Shown here one piece after another: positions 33,360-44,289 of a DNA stretch of 64,000 bases. The notes under the pieces are model-generated. The model ran no database searches. It was not told where the DNA came from and saw nothing but the letters and a program-made list of their open reading frames with translations. A program made the position numbers and the translations under genes. Source of the stretch: Planoprotostelium fungivorum (taxonomy: Eukaryota; Evosea; Variosea; Cavosteliida; Cavosteliaceae); contig MDYQ01000087.1 in NCBI GenBank assembly GCA_003024175.1, forward strand, positions 1-64,000, written 5' to 3'. Within the stretch, counting starts at the first letter, position 1; every line of letters begins with the position of its first letter.

Positions 33360-34757
33360 TCACTGAATGGAAGTATCCAAATCCTCTGTGAAGTTGTGGT
33401 CTTCTTCACTCTGCATCAGATCCACGTCCTCTGTGTTCCACATCTGTTGGTGTCCCTCCGGTGGTAACATTCCGTTCTTATCTAAATGGTTCGCTTCTTC
33501 ACGTCAGTTTGAATCCTATCCCTTGTCTCTCTCACCCTCCATCTGTTTGTCTTTCGGCCACTTGTTTCCCTTCCTCTGTCCGTGGTCGGGGGGTAACTTT
33601 CTCGACAGGGTGTCTCGAAGGATCTATCCACGTGTGATTCGATCATCAGAGAACTCGATTCTCACCTGTACGCAGCGAGGGGCATATTCATAGAAGCGAT
33701 ACAGTACTCCTCTGAACCATTCTGGGTCCGATATGGCCTGTTCATCGTTCATTTCATTCGTTCGTTATTTTCGTGTATGTACAAAAGATGATGTGTCTAC
33801 CTTGTAATAAGTCACATCTTCCAGCTTCTGATTCAGATTCGACAGGAGAGAAGATAAGGTATCCACGATCTGCGTCGCCTTGGCTCGAGCGTAATGCTGA
33901 TCCGCCATCTGTCCTAAAGGTTTCACCCCCAATCTCTTCTTCTGTGGTACTAAAACCGAAGTGTGGCAATCGCAAGAACTCATCAGCCCCAGATGAGACA
34001 CATCGTACGTCTCATTCCTGTCACGGTCATTATCTTCCTTCTCAACGTTCACACCTCTTCCTCTTCTTCTGCAGTTTTGTCACTTTTCCCAATAGATTCT
34101 GTTCCACCATCTGAAGTCTCCACTCCTCAAAGATGGCCTTCTCAGAGAAACCGTTCGATTCAAAGAATCGCATCATGTCACGGAGGGGGATGTACCTCTT
34201 TCCGTTCCTCTCCACTTCGTCTTTCATGTTCAATTTGTAGTGAGATGCGTTTCGTTTCCGTGATTGGAATCTGAAATGATGGATCAGATACGATAGGGAA
34301 GATGTGATTCGACGATGTACCTGTGGAGTACATTCTCGTAGTCGAGTAACAAGTGGCCATCGACTGTGATGGAATAATCGGAGAGGAGATCTGGAAATGA
34401 CTGATGTTGGGGTCAATGAGATGTAGGGAGGGAAGAGTTCACCTTCTTATTCGTCGCTGACTTCTCCGGTTGCAACTCTGCATAATTCTCCGTCTCAAAA
34501 CCACCAGCTGCTTTTATGTCAGAGAAGAATAGGGGCAGGTGATCAATCACATTGCTCAACAGTGGTGATAAATGCACCAGTAGCCTCCGTATATGTGCCA
34601 GCTTCAGGTCCAGTATAAATGTCTGTGAAATGTGATGTAACTACACAGAGATCAATCGAGCTGGTCACAGAATCGAGACACCTTCGTCGGGATGTTGGTT
34701 GAGAGAAGGTAGCTCGAGAGGAACCACATCATCGTCTGTTCCTGTGATCTCCGTCAT
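33360..34757 (-). CDS. Hypothetical protein, several exons
   Basis: The minus-strand gene starts at ATG 34757 (MTEITGTDDDVVPLELPSL) and ends at TGA 33360-33362 after an acidic tail. In-phase exons carry DLLSDYSITVDGHLLLDYEN, FFESNGFSEKAIFEEWRLQM, a basic KLQKKRKRC stretch that may be a nuclear signal, and DPEWFRGVLYRFYEYAP. Introns are about 35-60 nt with good GT-AG ends. No domain is recognised, there is no signal peptide or membrane helix, and the many charged helices suggest an intracellular protein. It converges with the ABC transporter, with 94 bp between stops. The spacer from 34758 to 35054 holds nothing clear. Confidence 0.6.
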
Positions 34758-35054
34758 CGCATGTTTTTGGCTTGGTTTGAAATAAAATCGCAATGAGTTC
34801 AACGGTTGTAGATGCAACGTGATGTCGCTATTTGCATCGAAATAAAAATGAATGACTGTTGCATAAGTGAGAGGACTAACATCGACATATTCTGGCTTGC
34901 GGTTGGCGCGTCTGAATAGAGTTTATAAACCATGCCCGTGGAGAATGAACTTCTCAACAAAACAACCAACCGGATGCCACCATCCGGTTCTTCCGATCGG
35001 GTAAATACCTTGCAAATTGGCGAACCCACCACACAGGACAAAGAGATAACACGA

Positions 35055-35781
35055 TGAGCCAAGAGAACAACACTGATCAGAGCGCTGTAGAGCGCTTCTT
35101 TCGTGGATACGCCTCTCTGTGGGTTTACCACGCAACTTAAGATTCTCACGCCTCACAGTGATCTACCTCTTTTGGCTTCCAGTCTCCATCCTGAATACAG
35201 ATTCTCTGATGGTGGCTTCCCGGATCTCAATCGTGATTCGATCCATCAAACTGTGTATGCTTACAATCGCAGGAAAGAGGGGAGAAGCTATGTGGGCCAT
35301 GTTCATCTTGAACCACAAAAACAACGAGATCAACTGCACCACCCACCAGGTGACATTGCCCTCAATCGCAACCTCATCTCATTTGAAAAGATCCACGAGG
35401 GAAAGGACAAGGACCACCCCTCCGCCGATTACGTTGTCAAATACAAGTTTGAGGGTAGACCCGTAGAGAATCACATCCACTCTGAGTTCGAGCTCAAAGA
35501 CGGTCTCATCTACAGACATGTCGATTCGTTCGATTTCTACGCCTGGACCAGTGGGTTCCTCTCCACACATCTGTATCTGACGACATCCAGTTCAGACCAA
35601 GGGACTTGTCGGTCGACTATTGGGCTGGACTCAATTCTTCCAGAGCAAGGTGTGTTCCTCTTCCTCTCTCCATCGTGATGATGTAACGCAGGTTCAATCC
35701 ATAGGTGGAGCCAAACTGGATCACTTCATCTCCGAGCACCCCGAGTACCAAGAGACCACACCCACCACAACGGAGAAATGA
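35055..35781 (+). CDS. SnoaL-like / NTF2-fold protein
   Basis: From ATG 35055, exons give VERFFRGYASL, PEYRFSDGGFPDLN, EAMWAMFILNHKNN and GRPVENHIHSEFELKDG, then VDSFDFYAW and LVGRLLGWTQFF. This is the order seen in SnoaL-like polyketide-cyclase/NTF2-fold proteins of about 150-160 residues. The C-terminal part adds an acidic tail (EHPEYQETTPTTTEK). Introns of about 36-45 nt keep phase. NTF2-fold members are small cytosolic barrels; many are enzymes or binding proteins of unknown substrate, so no reaction is assigned. The stop at 35779-35781 is 31 bp from that of the convergent surface protein. Confidence 0.7.
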
Positions 35782-35812
35782 TAAAGAGCTTCTATACTTT
35801 ACATTCGTTTCT

Positions 35813-38800
35813 TCATATCGCCTCGTAGCCTGAATCTCTCCTTCCCCTTCGCTTCTGCCAGATGTACAAGACGGTCGCGATGATGCCCACACCCAACAGG
35901 GCTCCTCCAACACTTCCCACTACGATGGCCGTCTTCCTGTTTCCTCTCAGTCTCTCTCCTCTATCCTCCCTCACTTGTTATCCGGTTGTTTCTCCTTCTC
36001 ACCACCCTGTCCACTGGTGCCGCCCGTGCTCGTGCACGCCTCCACGGCATCCTTTCTCTTATCGCTGACGGTGGACTGTCCTCTTCAGAACAGATAAGAT
36101 GATCGTTCTCACCCTCTGCTCCTGAGATAGGAGATCGACAAAGGTGCAGTTCTTTAAGATGTCAACGGGAAGTGAAGAGACCTGGTCGGTGTGAGAAGAG
36201 ACAAAGGGGAGACGCACCTGTGCGGGGGTGAGGGCTGAGATCTGTTCCTTTGTAAAGTGGGAGAGGCCGAACAGAGGGAAACCGGCCATGGCTTGTGGTG
36301 TGAACACAGACACCTTTTCTCTTCAGTCTCACATCACATCGTCACGATGTCATTCACTTGATGAGGGGACAGCATCTGACTGGCATCCAGTAGAAAGTAT
36401 CTCATCTGATACATAGTGAAAGCCTTCACAGCTGAATCAGACAATCGAGAGACCTATCAACTGTGAGTCACACGGAGGTAGAGAAGAACAGACCATGTCC
36501 GAACGAATACCAGCTACGGTGACATTGGAGAGCCCCTTGATCAGATCTCCTCCCCAGCTCTCGGGTGAGCTGCTGATGTTGAGCGCCGCCAACTGCAACC
36601 AAGAGACCCGTGAAGAATTCTGAACGTCCATCCACTGCACGACCATCGGTACGATTCCATTCACCACCTGTTCGATGTCATTCCCCTGTCTCTTCTCTCT
36701 TTCACCTTTTCTTTGAATAGAACGGCGGGATCTTGGTACTTTAAGAATGCCTTCTCCAGGGGTATCGCATCTATGAATGCCTGACCGTACTTTTGAGTGA
36801 GGTTACCATAGAAATCAGCGGTGAGACCTTTGACGGCTTCAACAGAGAAGGAGGTGATCTGACTGAGGTTGAAACTCCTCGATGTGGTTCCGTTTAATTC
36901 AAAGTACATCTGATCTAACGTGAAGTAGGCGCACATGTCTGCGGGAAGGGCTTCGATCTGTTGAGGGGTAATCTATTTCATTGGTCAGATTCTCTTCGGT
37001 TCACGATTTCAGTGTCGATCGTCATGATCGTGACATCGATCGTTCCGATGATCGTGATCCCGCTTGATGATCGTGATGATGTGCAGACATCATGTGAAGC
37101 GTACCTGTTCGATGGACAAGTTACCGAAGCAGAAACGATTCGCTGACGCGAAGACAGAGGGAAGGAACCCCGCAACATCCACAGGTTTAAATCCTGATCG
37201 AGGTCACGAAAATTAAGATCGACGAGACTCACCAGAGCAGTCTCGGATCTCATTCAACTGGGACGAATCGATGACGGAGAATGCACGAGGTGAAGAACGG
37301 TACAGACACTTTCGACTGAATCCTCTGAACGTCTGTCGTCTCTTCAGTTCACTACCCCGTTCGATTCTACGCATCGAATCGAAACCGTTCAAGAGAACTC
37401 ACCTCTGCGCGAATGAGTCGAATGAAAGAGGAGCGTAATCCTCCGCAAGCGTCCTCCAACGATCCGGCCTGACGAACGTCAATCTACAACGAATGTCACA
37501 CCCACCCTCACCTGATCGACGGACAGTCCCACGGCTGCCTCGTCCGGTAACTCAGCCATCTTATCATCATCGAAGCCCGACACACCATCCACTGTCATAT
37601 TTGACAGTTGAACTGCGTCGACTAGAGAGAAAGCAGAAGCGTTTGCCCTTCTCACGCAGTCTGTGAGGAAACCGGAGAAGGAAGAAGGGAGGATGTTCTT
37701 CACAAACTGAGGCCTGAGGCCGGGGCAGCTGTCTCTGCGTTGCGTTGGTTTTTCTCTTCCATGAATGGACGATCACCTGTCGAGCATGGAGATCTGAGTG
37801 GAGTTCACGCCAGGCGCTGCGCTCGGATCGATGTGATAGATCTGCTCCTGAGTGATGTCTGTACGTCTGTCAATGTGACGCCCACGACGATTCTTACCGC
37901 TGAAGGTGGCAGGTTGTAGTGCGGACAATTGTTCGGCGGTGGCGTTGGAGAGTACCATGGGCATCATTCTTCTCATGCATCGACCAACGATTCCTCCCAC
38001 TGCTTCCACCGTGAGGTGTGACATGAAAGGATAACCGATTCCGGCGCACGCATCATCATCCATCTCTTCCATCTGCAACGGTAAGAAGAGAAGAGATGAA
38101 TGGGTGTGACCCACTTGGTCTCCCGTGAAACCTGAAACGGCCATCAGGCTGATGTTCTTCAGTTGATCGGCGGTGAATCCGGACACTCCGACTGGGGTCA
38201 TGTGACCGATCTGTCTTCGATCAGTGGATGAGGAAGAGAAGAGACAGACTTGTTGGGAGGTGACGTTAGAGAAGGCATCGATGGTCATTCGTGAGACGCA
38301 TCTCCTTGTGAAACCAGAGAAAGAGCTGGCTTGGAAGTAACGCAGTCTCTGTGAGTCGAATCCTCCACATGTCTCACGGTCGAAGGAGGAAGTCTGTGAG
38401 TGTGTGATTAGAATTCATGGTGGATGATGTCACCTGTGTCGCAGAGAATCCAGCGAAGGCGGGGGGGTCTGTCATCTGGATCTGCTGCGATGTGAAACCT
38501 GAGAAAGCCTCAGTGATGTTGTGTAGATAATCTTTGAGCACCAGTGATGGCATCTGTGCTCAAGTTGGCGAGCTGTTCCATACGAACAGAAGAGAAGGTG
38601 GAGGGAGGAATCCACATCATACACCTTGATACAATTCCTCCGAATGCGTTAGAGGTCAGTTTGTCAAAGACCTTGCAATACGTCAATCCTGTGGGAAGAA
38701 GATCCCAAACTAACCTCGGCATTGATGCCACCACATGTATATGTCAGCTCGCTAATCTGTTGTCCATTGAAACCTGAGGCAGCAGAAGCATTGATGGCTA

Positions 38801-39021
38801 TCATCTGCGCCTCAGTCATCCCTGTTATGATGTCAATTGGTCTCATCTCACATGTGCAACAGACCTAATAGAGCAGGAGGGGGTATGACAGAAATGTCTT
38901 CGATCGTAGCATTTGTCCATACAGAGGGATCGAGGGCCTTCAGAGTCTTCTCGTTCAGATTTGACCAGTCCAAACCATTCACTGAGATGCACAGGAAGAG
39001 CAGTATTAGACTCTTCGACAT
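35813..39021 (-). CDS. Large single-pass surface protein with many degenerate helical repeats
   Basis: ATG 39021 gives a signal peptide (MSKSLILLFLCISVNG), and the stop at 35813-35815 follows a TM helix (VVGSVGGALLGVGIIATVLY) with a short basic tail ending YEAI. Between them are at least a dozen degenerate units of about 25-45 residues with a shared logic: a Phe/Pro turn, then xGFTxxQ(L/I/M), then Ile/Leu. Examples are GVSGFTADQLKNISLMAVSG, STFSSVRMEQLANLSTDAI and FTKEQISALTPAQ. Several units carry a single Cys near C-x-GF. Each unit tends to fall in its own exon, with introns of 35-135 nt. The pattern recalls the superhelical repeats of mesothelin, stereocilin and otoancorin, but that is a look-alike judgement only. 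It is probably an adhesion or cell-surface protein. Confidence 0.6.
36973..37106. repeat. GATC/ATGATC-rich self-complementary intron filler
   Basis: This 134-nt intron of the surface-protein gene is built from words such as GATCGTCATGATCGTGA and GATGATCGTGATGAT that can pair with one another. Compare 50579-50656, 58579-58684 and 60182-60302. Confidence 0.6.
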
Positions 39022-39680
39022 GATGAAGCGGTTGTCGATGATATGGTGTGCTTGGCGTGTATCGTTGTCTGTGAGCTATATTTTTTTTATTGATCGAAAG
39101 ATTGCTCATTATTTTAGTGGCGTGGAAAGGAGACTTAATAACAGATCTCTCTTCGCAGGAGGGATTGATCGACATTATTTGGAGAGGATCTTCATACAGA
39201 TGGATGTTCAATCTACATCCGGAGGCCAATAGCTGGTACATCGATCCACTTCTTCTGATCCAGGGTGAACCTCCTCTATAGTAAAAGTTTAGAAGTCTAC
39301 TCCATACATGTAGATGAATGAGTCAATGTGCTTCTGCGGATCTCAAATTGCTATAGCACGTCCTTTGATATCTGTGCATCATGCTGTTGGGCTGAACACT
39401 CTACCATTAGGGACAAGGTCCCTAAAAATACCAGAGCAAAATCGTAACAATTTGAGAGGAAGCAAGTTTTCATTTTGGCGGTTCTGTCTGTTGTCGATTC
39501 AATTTCCGATATGGTCCACGTTTCAGTCTTCAGATGCACGATAGATGTACCAAAAGTTCCGCTTTTCATTACAGAATTTCGAATCAATGAAGACGGATCC
39601 GATAGTCCGTTAATTCATTATCAGTTCGGCCAGCCCTGAGGAGGAGAGAGGAGCATCACAGGACACAACATCGAGCCAAG
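39022..39680. other. Divergent intergenic region, nothing recognised
   Basis: 659 bp between the surface protein and the F-box/MORN gene. I see no exon, RNA gene or repeat. The two promoters must lie here. Confidence 0.5.
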
Positions 39681-40665
39681 ATGAAGACACTGGCACACTT
39701 TGAAGATGACTTCCAACACAAGTTCAGGAAGTTAACTGATGCTGTCGAGACATCGGAAGAGTCTGCATTGGACGATGTAACTTCTCTGGTCATTCATAGC
39801 CACACATTGCAAGAGGATGACCTCGATGTGGTGCCGGAAGAGATCCGAGAGATGATCTTCGATGAACTCATTCTCAGCGGCGATTGGAGATCGGTTGTTC
39901 AGGCATCGAGGGTCAACCTTCGATGGAAGAATCTGATCGACTTCCTCTGGAGGAGATATGCCACCCGGAACCGTCTCATACTCGACGAGCAGCTGTGGAC
40001 CTCACTCGGTAGAGACTGGAAGTGGCTCACCGCTTGTGTCACCGTGAGCCCTCCCTCACCTTCCCTCTCCCCTGACTCGATTAGAACATCCTTCAGAAGG
40101 ATCAGTTCAAGATCGGTTTCGGGCGTACAGCCAGACTGCACACGGAGGCACAGTACGACGGAGAGTTCAAAGACAACCTTAAGCACGGCATAGGTCGCAT
40201 GAGCTGGTTCAATGGAGATCGTTTCATCGGTACGATCATCCTACTCCACCTTCACCATCTGATCAGACGTGCAGGTCACTGGGCCTCTGATTGTAAGAAC
40301 GGTCACGGCACGATGATGTGGGAGAACGGTGACTCCTACGTCGGTGGCTGGGAGAACGACTTCAGACACGGTCATTCCCTGTACACTTACTCGAACGGAG
40401 GAAAATTCGAGGGAAACTACTTGAACGACGAGAGACACGGGCCTGGAATCTACACTTGGCCAGACGGTGATCGTTACGAAGGTGAATGGATATCTGGTGG
40501 AAGGTGAGGACACATGCGTTGGATCACATGAGAGGGCTGATCAGAGACAGGAGGGGAAGGGGTGTCTTTGTCAAGGCCAACGGGGAGAGAGAGGAACAGG
40601 AGTGGACCGAGAGTCCGTATGTAAGTTATTCCAACGCCCTTCCACCCAAAGAATTTGTCGCCTGA
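39681..40665 (+). CDS. F-box plus MORN-repeat protein
   Basis: After an acidic N-terminus, an F-box-like helix set is seen: VPEEIREMIFDELILSGDW, then ASRVNLRWKNLIDFLW. About five MORN repeats follow: YDGEFKDNLKHGIGRMSW, GHWASDCKNGHGTMMWENG, GGWENDFRHGHSLYTYSNG, GNYLNDERHGPGIYTWPDG and GEWISGG. A short C-terminal exon ends at TGA 40663-40665. Introns are about 30-50 nt. F-box proteins link substrates to SCF ubiquitin ligases through Skp1, and MORN strips often bind membranes or protein partners. The pairing suggests a MORN-targeted ubiquitin adaptor. The spacer to 40900 shows nothing. Confidence 0.75.
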
Positions 40666-40900
40666 GCCGATTGAACATCTATATGTGTATTGTTAATAGA
40701 TTGTACATTTGTAAGCCATTCAGCATTGCTTCTGGAAGATGTTAGTGTCGTGTGTCATGAGCGTCAGCGGGAGTGACACGATGATGAAACAGACTCAAGT
40801 AGGTTCGATTCAAATCTCTATTAACAAAGTTCGTCTTGGAATCCTCAGCCACTCTCGTGGTGTCTTTCAAAATTGGTGTTGGATCTCATCATCCAAGGTG

Positions 40901-41218
40901 CTAATCGTCTATCATCCTCAGCTTGACCTTTCCCTCCTCCTTGACATCTTCTGCTATTCTCTCCAGAGGTGTAAATTTGAAGCCCACGTCAGATCGGGGG
41001 AGTATGTTCGGCGTGGCAGCATACAGACCGGCGATCTTCCTCTTATGTCTGCCCAGAGCAGCTAACGCTGTAATTCTCTTCGATTCTCTCTTGTCATCTT
41101 GATTGGCACTCTGGCACTCAACAGACATCATGTCTGAGATGAAGATGGGTGTTCTCTCTCCACAACTAGACCTTCTAAACTTTTCCACACGGATGGGAAG
41201 GGTAAGACAGCTGCTCAT
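40901..41218 (-). CDS. Small hypothetical protein
   Basis: A 105-codon frame starts at ATG 41218 (MSSCLTLPIRVEKF) and stops at 40901-40903. It has a basic middle (LGRHKRKIAGLY) and no membrane segment or known domain. The same frame stays open upstream to 41524, so the start is a guess. It lies downstream of, and on the same strand as, the methyltransferase gene. Confidence 0.35.
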   Translation of the reverse strand: MSSCLTLPIRVEKFRRSSCGERTPIFISDMMSVECQSANQDDKRESKRITALAALGRHKRKIAGLYAATPNILPRSDVGFKFTPLERIAEDVKEEGKVKLRMIDD

Positions 41219-41527
41219 GTCTTCTATTTTTTCGGTGCGTGAATTCGTCTTGGCGGGGTTGTGTTGGTTCAAAGTGAAAACTGCGTTCCCCACGTGTCCA
41301 GTTTCTCTGGGCGGGGTTCTTGCGTTTTTCCAAACGCCTGCGAGGCGAAAAGAGGGTTCGTGTTGAGTTCCAATCTGTGGATTTTCGATAGACAAGGGCT
41401 GGTAGGTGACACGAACAATTTTAAGCCAGCTCATGAGCCCAAAATTACGCGTAAAGGGACACAATTCCAAACTTTGGAGGCCGCACAGCAGCATGCCCAG
41501 GAACATGTTGGGCCGGTTCTGCACGTG

Positions 41528-42336
41528 TTACAGCCCATTCTTTATATTCATTTCAAAGATTCCGATGTCCTCACTCCTCCACTGGGGGTCCAATTCATTG
41601 GCGGGAACCTGAGAAGTGCCGATAAGGTTACGTAGATACGAGAGGAAACCTAAACCCACCTTCCTGAGAGTAAACTTGTCTTTTATTTTCCGGAAGGCAA
41701 CCAGGTCCTCTTTGGACCGCAGCTCGTGAGATAAGATGATGCGGGTGTTGGTGGTGCTGGCGCTGTGGATGGTCGACATGAGGCCCTCCAGATCGTGAGA
41801 GTAGCAGTTAGCAATCACATCACTGGCCAAGACCAAGTCAAAAGGAGGAGAGAGGGATTCAAGGGCAGAGGTGTCGCCCCATTCTAAGACTCTTGCTTTC
41901 ACTCTCTGGGACACCTGTACAATGTCAGACGCATGTTTCGAAATGAGGTGATCACGTGATTCAGATCGATGTTCTGTTGGATGAGAGGTAAGAGGTTGGT
42001 GCGATCTGTCGCTGTAACTTCTGCACCTTTTTTGTGTCATTGTGAGTGAGGATGAAGGTAGATACCTGAAAAAGCCGCTGCAATGGATACGGCGCCTGTC
42101 CCTGCGCCTAGCTCGAGGATCCTCTTACCTTGAAGATTCTGATTCTGAATGTACTTGATGAGAACGATGGAAGCATCCCATACTGTAGCTCCCAATTCTC
42201 CGCTAAAGTCTACGTGGGCGTCAGTTCTCATTCAATAAGTGGTACATCGTATCAAATTCACCGTACCTTGCTTGATTATGATCTCTTGAGAATTATATTC
42301 GATGCGTTTGTCGAGGGAGGAAGTGCTTTCTGTCAT
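41528..42336 (-). CDS. METTL21-type protein lysine methyltransferase
   Basis: ATG 42336 gives MTESTSSLDKRIEYNSQEII, then DFSGELGATVWDASIVLIKY, the usual start of the METTL21/VCP-KMT group. The SAM-binding motif I is RILELGAGTGAVSIAAAFSG, split by an intron before AEVTATDRTNLLPLIQQNID (motif II). Later come VLEWGD and PPFDLVLASDVI, corresponding to the family's L-x-WG and D-V-I-Y blocks, and an acidic C-terminus that stops at 41528-41530. Members methylate lysines on chaperones, eEF1A or VCP in the cytosol. The target cannot be read. Introns are about 40-60 nt. It is divergent from V-ATPase subunit c. Confidence 0.8.
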
Positions 42337-42568
42337 TTGTTGATCGATGTGACGCTCGAATGATGTTGGCTCGTTGATGATCCATCTAATCGGTTCAAGA
42401 AAGTCCAAATTTTGATGCGTGTGCAAAGGGTGACAGAAGTGAAAGACACGGTTGTGACTGAAAGAAAAGTCACGTTGCAACATGACCTAGCTTTATTTAA
42501 AGAAAACCTTGAATCATTTTTCGCGTCTTATCGCGTTTTTACATCCGACACATTTCGACCATATCGCA

Positions 42569-43130
42569 ATGGAGAACAACACAGACCCTACTTCTACTTT
42601 CTTTGGTTTCGCAGGCGCTGCCATGGCAGTACTCCTGACGGGTGAGTGTGGAAGGAGAAGATGTGGATCATTGAAAACGAATGCAGCCACCGGAGCAGCT
42701 TATGGAACGGGTAAATCAGGCGTCAGTATAGCAGCGATTGGCGTTCGTAGACCTGATCTCGTAATGCGCTCTATCATTCCGGTGGTAATGGCTGGAGTAA
42801 TCGCCATCTACGGTCTCATCATTGGAGTCATCATCTCCTCAGGTGATATCGCATCCATAACGGAAGTCTTCATCTGATCTTCATCAAGTCAAGACCGAGC
42901 ATTACACATTTCAACAGGCGTGGGCCGCCTTCGCTGGAGGCCTGTGTGTGGGAACCACTGGCTTGGTTTCTGGTTATGCTGTGGGAGTCGTAGGTGATGC
43001 TGGAGTGAGAAGTGTGGCCCACCAGCCCAGACTTTTCGTTGGCATGATCCTTGTCCTCATCTTTGCCGAGGCTCTCGCTCTGTACGGTCTCATCGTGGCT
43101 CTCATCTTATGCACATCAAATAAAAACTGA
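42569..43130 (+). CDS. VMA3: V-ATPase 16-kDa proteolipid subunit c
   Basis: Four membrane helices are split by two introns. Helix 1 begins [13 protein letters not shown], and [19 protein letters not shown] and [17 protein letters not shown] follow. The second half begins [19 protein letters not shown] with [12 protein letters not shown]. Helix 4, [17 protein letters not shown], holds the proton-carrying Glu. It is full length for the family. Subunit c forms the rotor ring that moves protons into vacuoles and endosomes, including contractile and food vacuoles. The first intron is 44 nt after LLT; the second falls in the loop after helix 2. Confidence 0.92.
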
Positions 43131-43286
43131 TGATTCCACATGTCACACTCAAGAATATTCAAATTTGGACACTTTCAGCCATCGATTCATCTTTTATGTT
43201 CACTTCACACTGTGCATTCTTGATGCTATGGGCATCTCCTCCTCCATTGAGCCATCGTGGGGTAACCGTGAGTGATCTTTTGCATC

Positions 43287-43912
43287 TCAGCTCCTGTCGG
43301 TTACGATGCCACTTCTCTTGGGGACAAAGGAGGACATGGTTGGGAAGTTGTCGATGAACTTGACAAAGGCACCATCGATGACGAGGCAGGTGTTGAGGGG
43401 GTAGACCTTGCGGTAGAGGCACTTGCAGTCGTTGCAGAAGAGGTTCTGTGCGATACTGCGGCGGTCCTCGACTCCCCACCATGAGGTCTTGTTCTTCTGG
43501 CACGAAGTATCGAAGAGCTCTTCCTCCTCGAAGGTGACCTCGGTTGAGAGAATGGTACAGCCTGAATCCTGGTAGTTGGCGCGAATAATGCTGGAGCGGA
43601 AATGCCTCTGGAGTGATCTCTGTTGCATGGGAAGATAGAACTCTTCGTGAGCTCCGTGATACCCCGTGTTGCATCCTTGCGACTTTCCAGCATCAGTCAC
43701 CGGCGTCCAGTCGATATAGTCGGGCGAGCCACAATCCCCTGACATGGAGCGGCGCGTCTGGCGCCAGTGTGTGAAATGTGGACCCCAAGACTGTGAGCTG
43801 TGATGCGTGAGAACATGATCCTACAACCGCTGTGCTTTCTTCTCACCTCACGCATGCGAGTAAACCAATCAATACAAAGACAATCGAACATGAGCTCTTC
43901 ATGTCTTAAGAG
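43287..43912 (-). CDS. Small secreted cysteine-containing protein
   Basis: ATG 43912 gives a signal peptide (MKSSCSIVFVLIGLLACV). After one intron the mature part reads SQSWGPHFTHWRQTRRSMSG and continues with spaced Cys residues (SGDCGSPDYIDW, QGCNTGYHG, QDSGCTIL, FCNDCKCLYRKV, NTCLVIDG). It stops at 43287-43289. The even number of Cys suggests disulphides and an extracellular role. There is no TM segment and no family match that I recognise. Confidence 0.6.
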
Positions 43913-44289
43913 CCACCGGGTCGCACTCGGCAGGATCAGGAAAAATGATTCAGAAGCCCGCGAAGATCCTCTACCAAGAATGAATTGGAACAGGTCGTGA
44001 GGACCTATAGGTCGCATCGTTCTGACACTTCTGACATCTCTTGTGACTCTAAGGCTGCGCTGTGTTTCCTTAACGAAGTCTTAAGAAACACACATTTCCC
44101 GGCACTCATGACACTTGGGTCGTATTCACTAGAACTGGTCGTTAACGACATTCCCATCGAAGCGAAATCTCCAGTCGTACACACCATCACCAGAGAAACA
44201 CATAACATACAATGACTCTATTAAGAGGTAATCTCATCATCCTCTACTGGTCAGGTGTGGGAAAATCCTGGCCCTCTGTACAACTGCAG
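43913..44289. other. Intergenic, nothing recognised
   Basis: 377 bp between the secreted-protein start and the cyclase stop. Open frames here look like chance. Confidence 0.45.
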
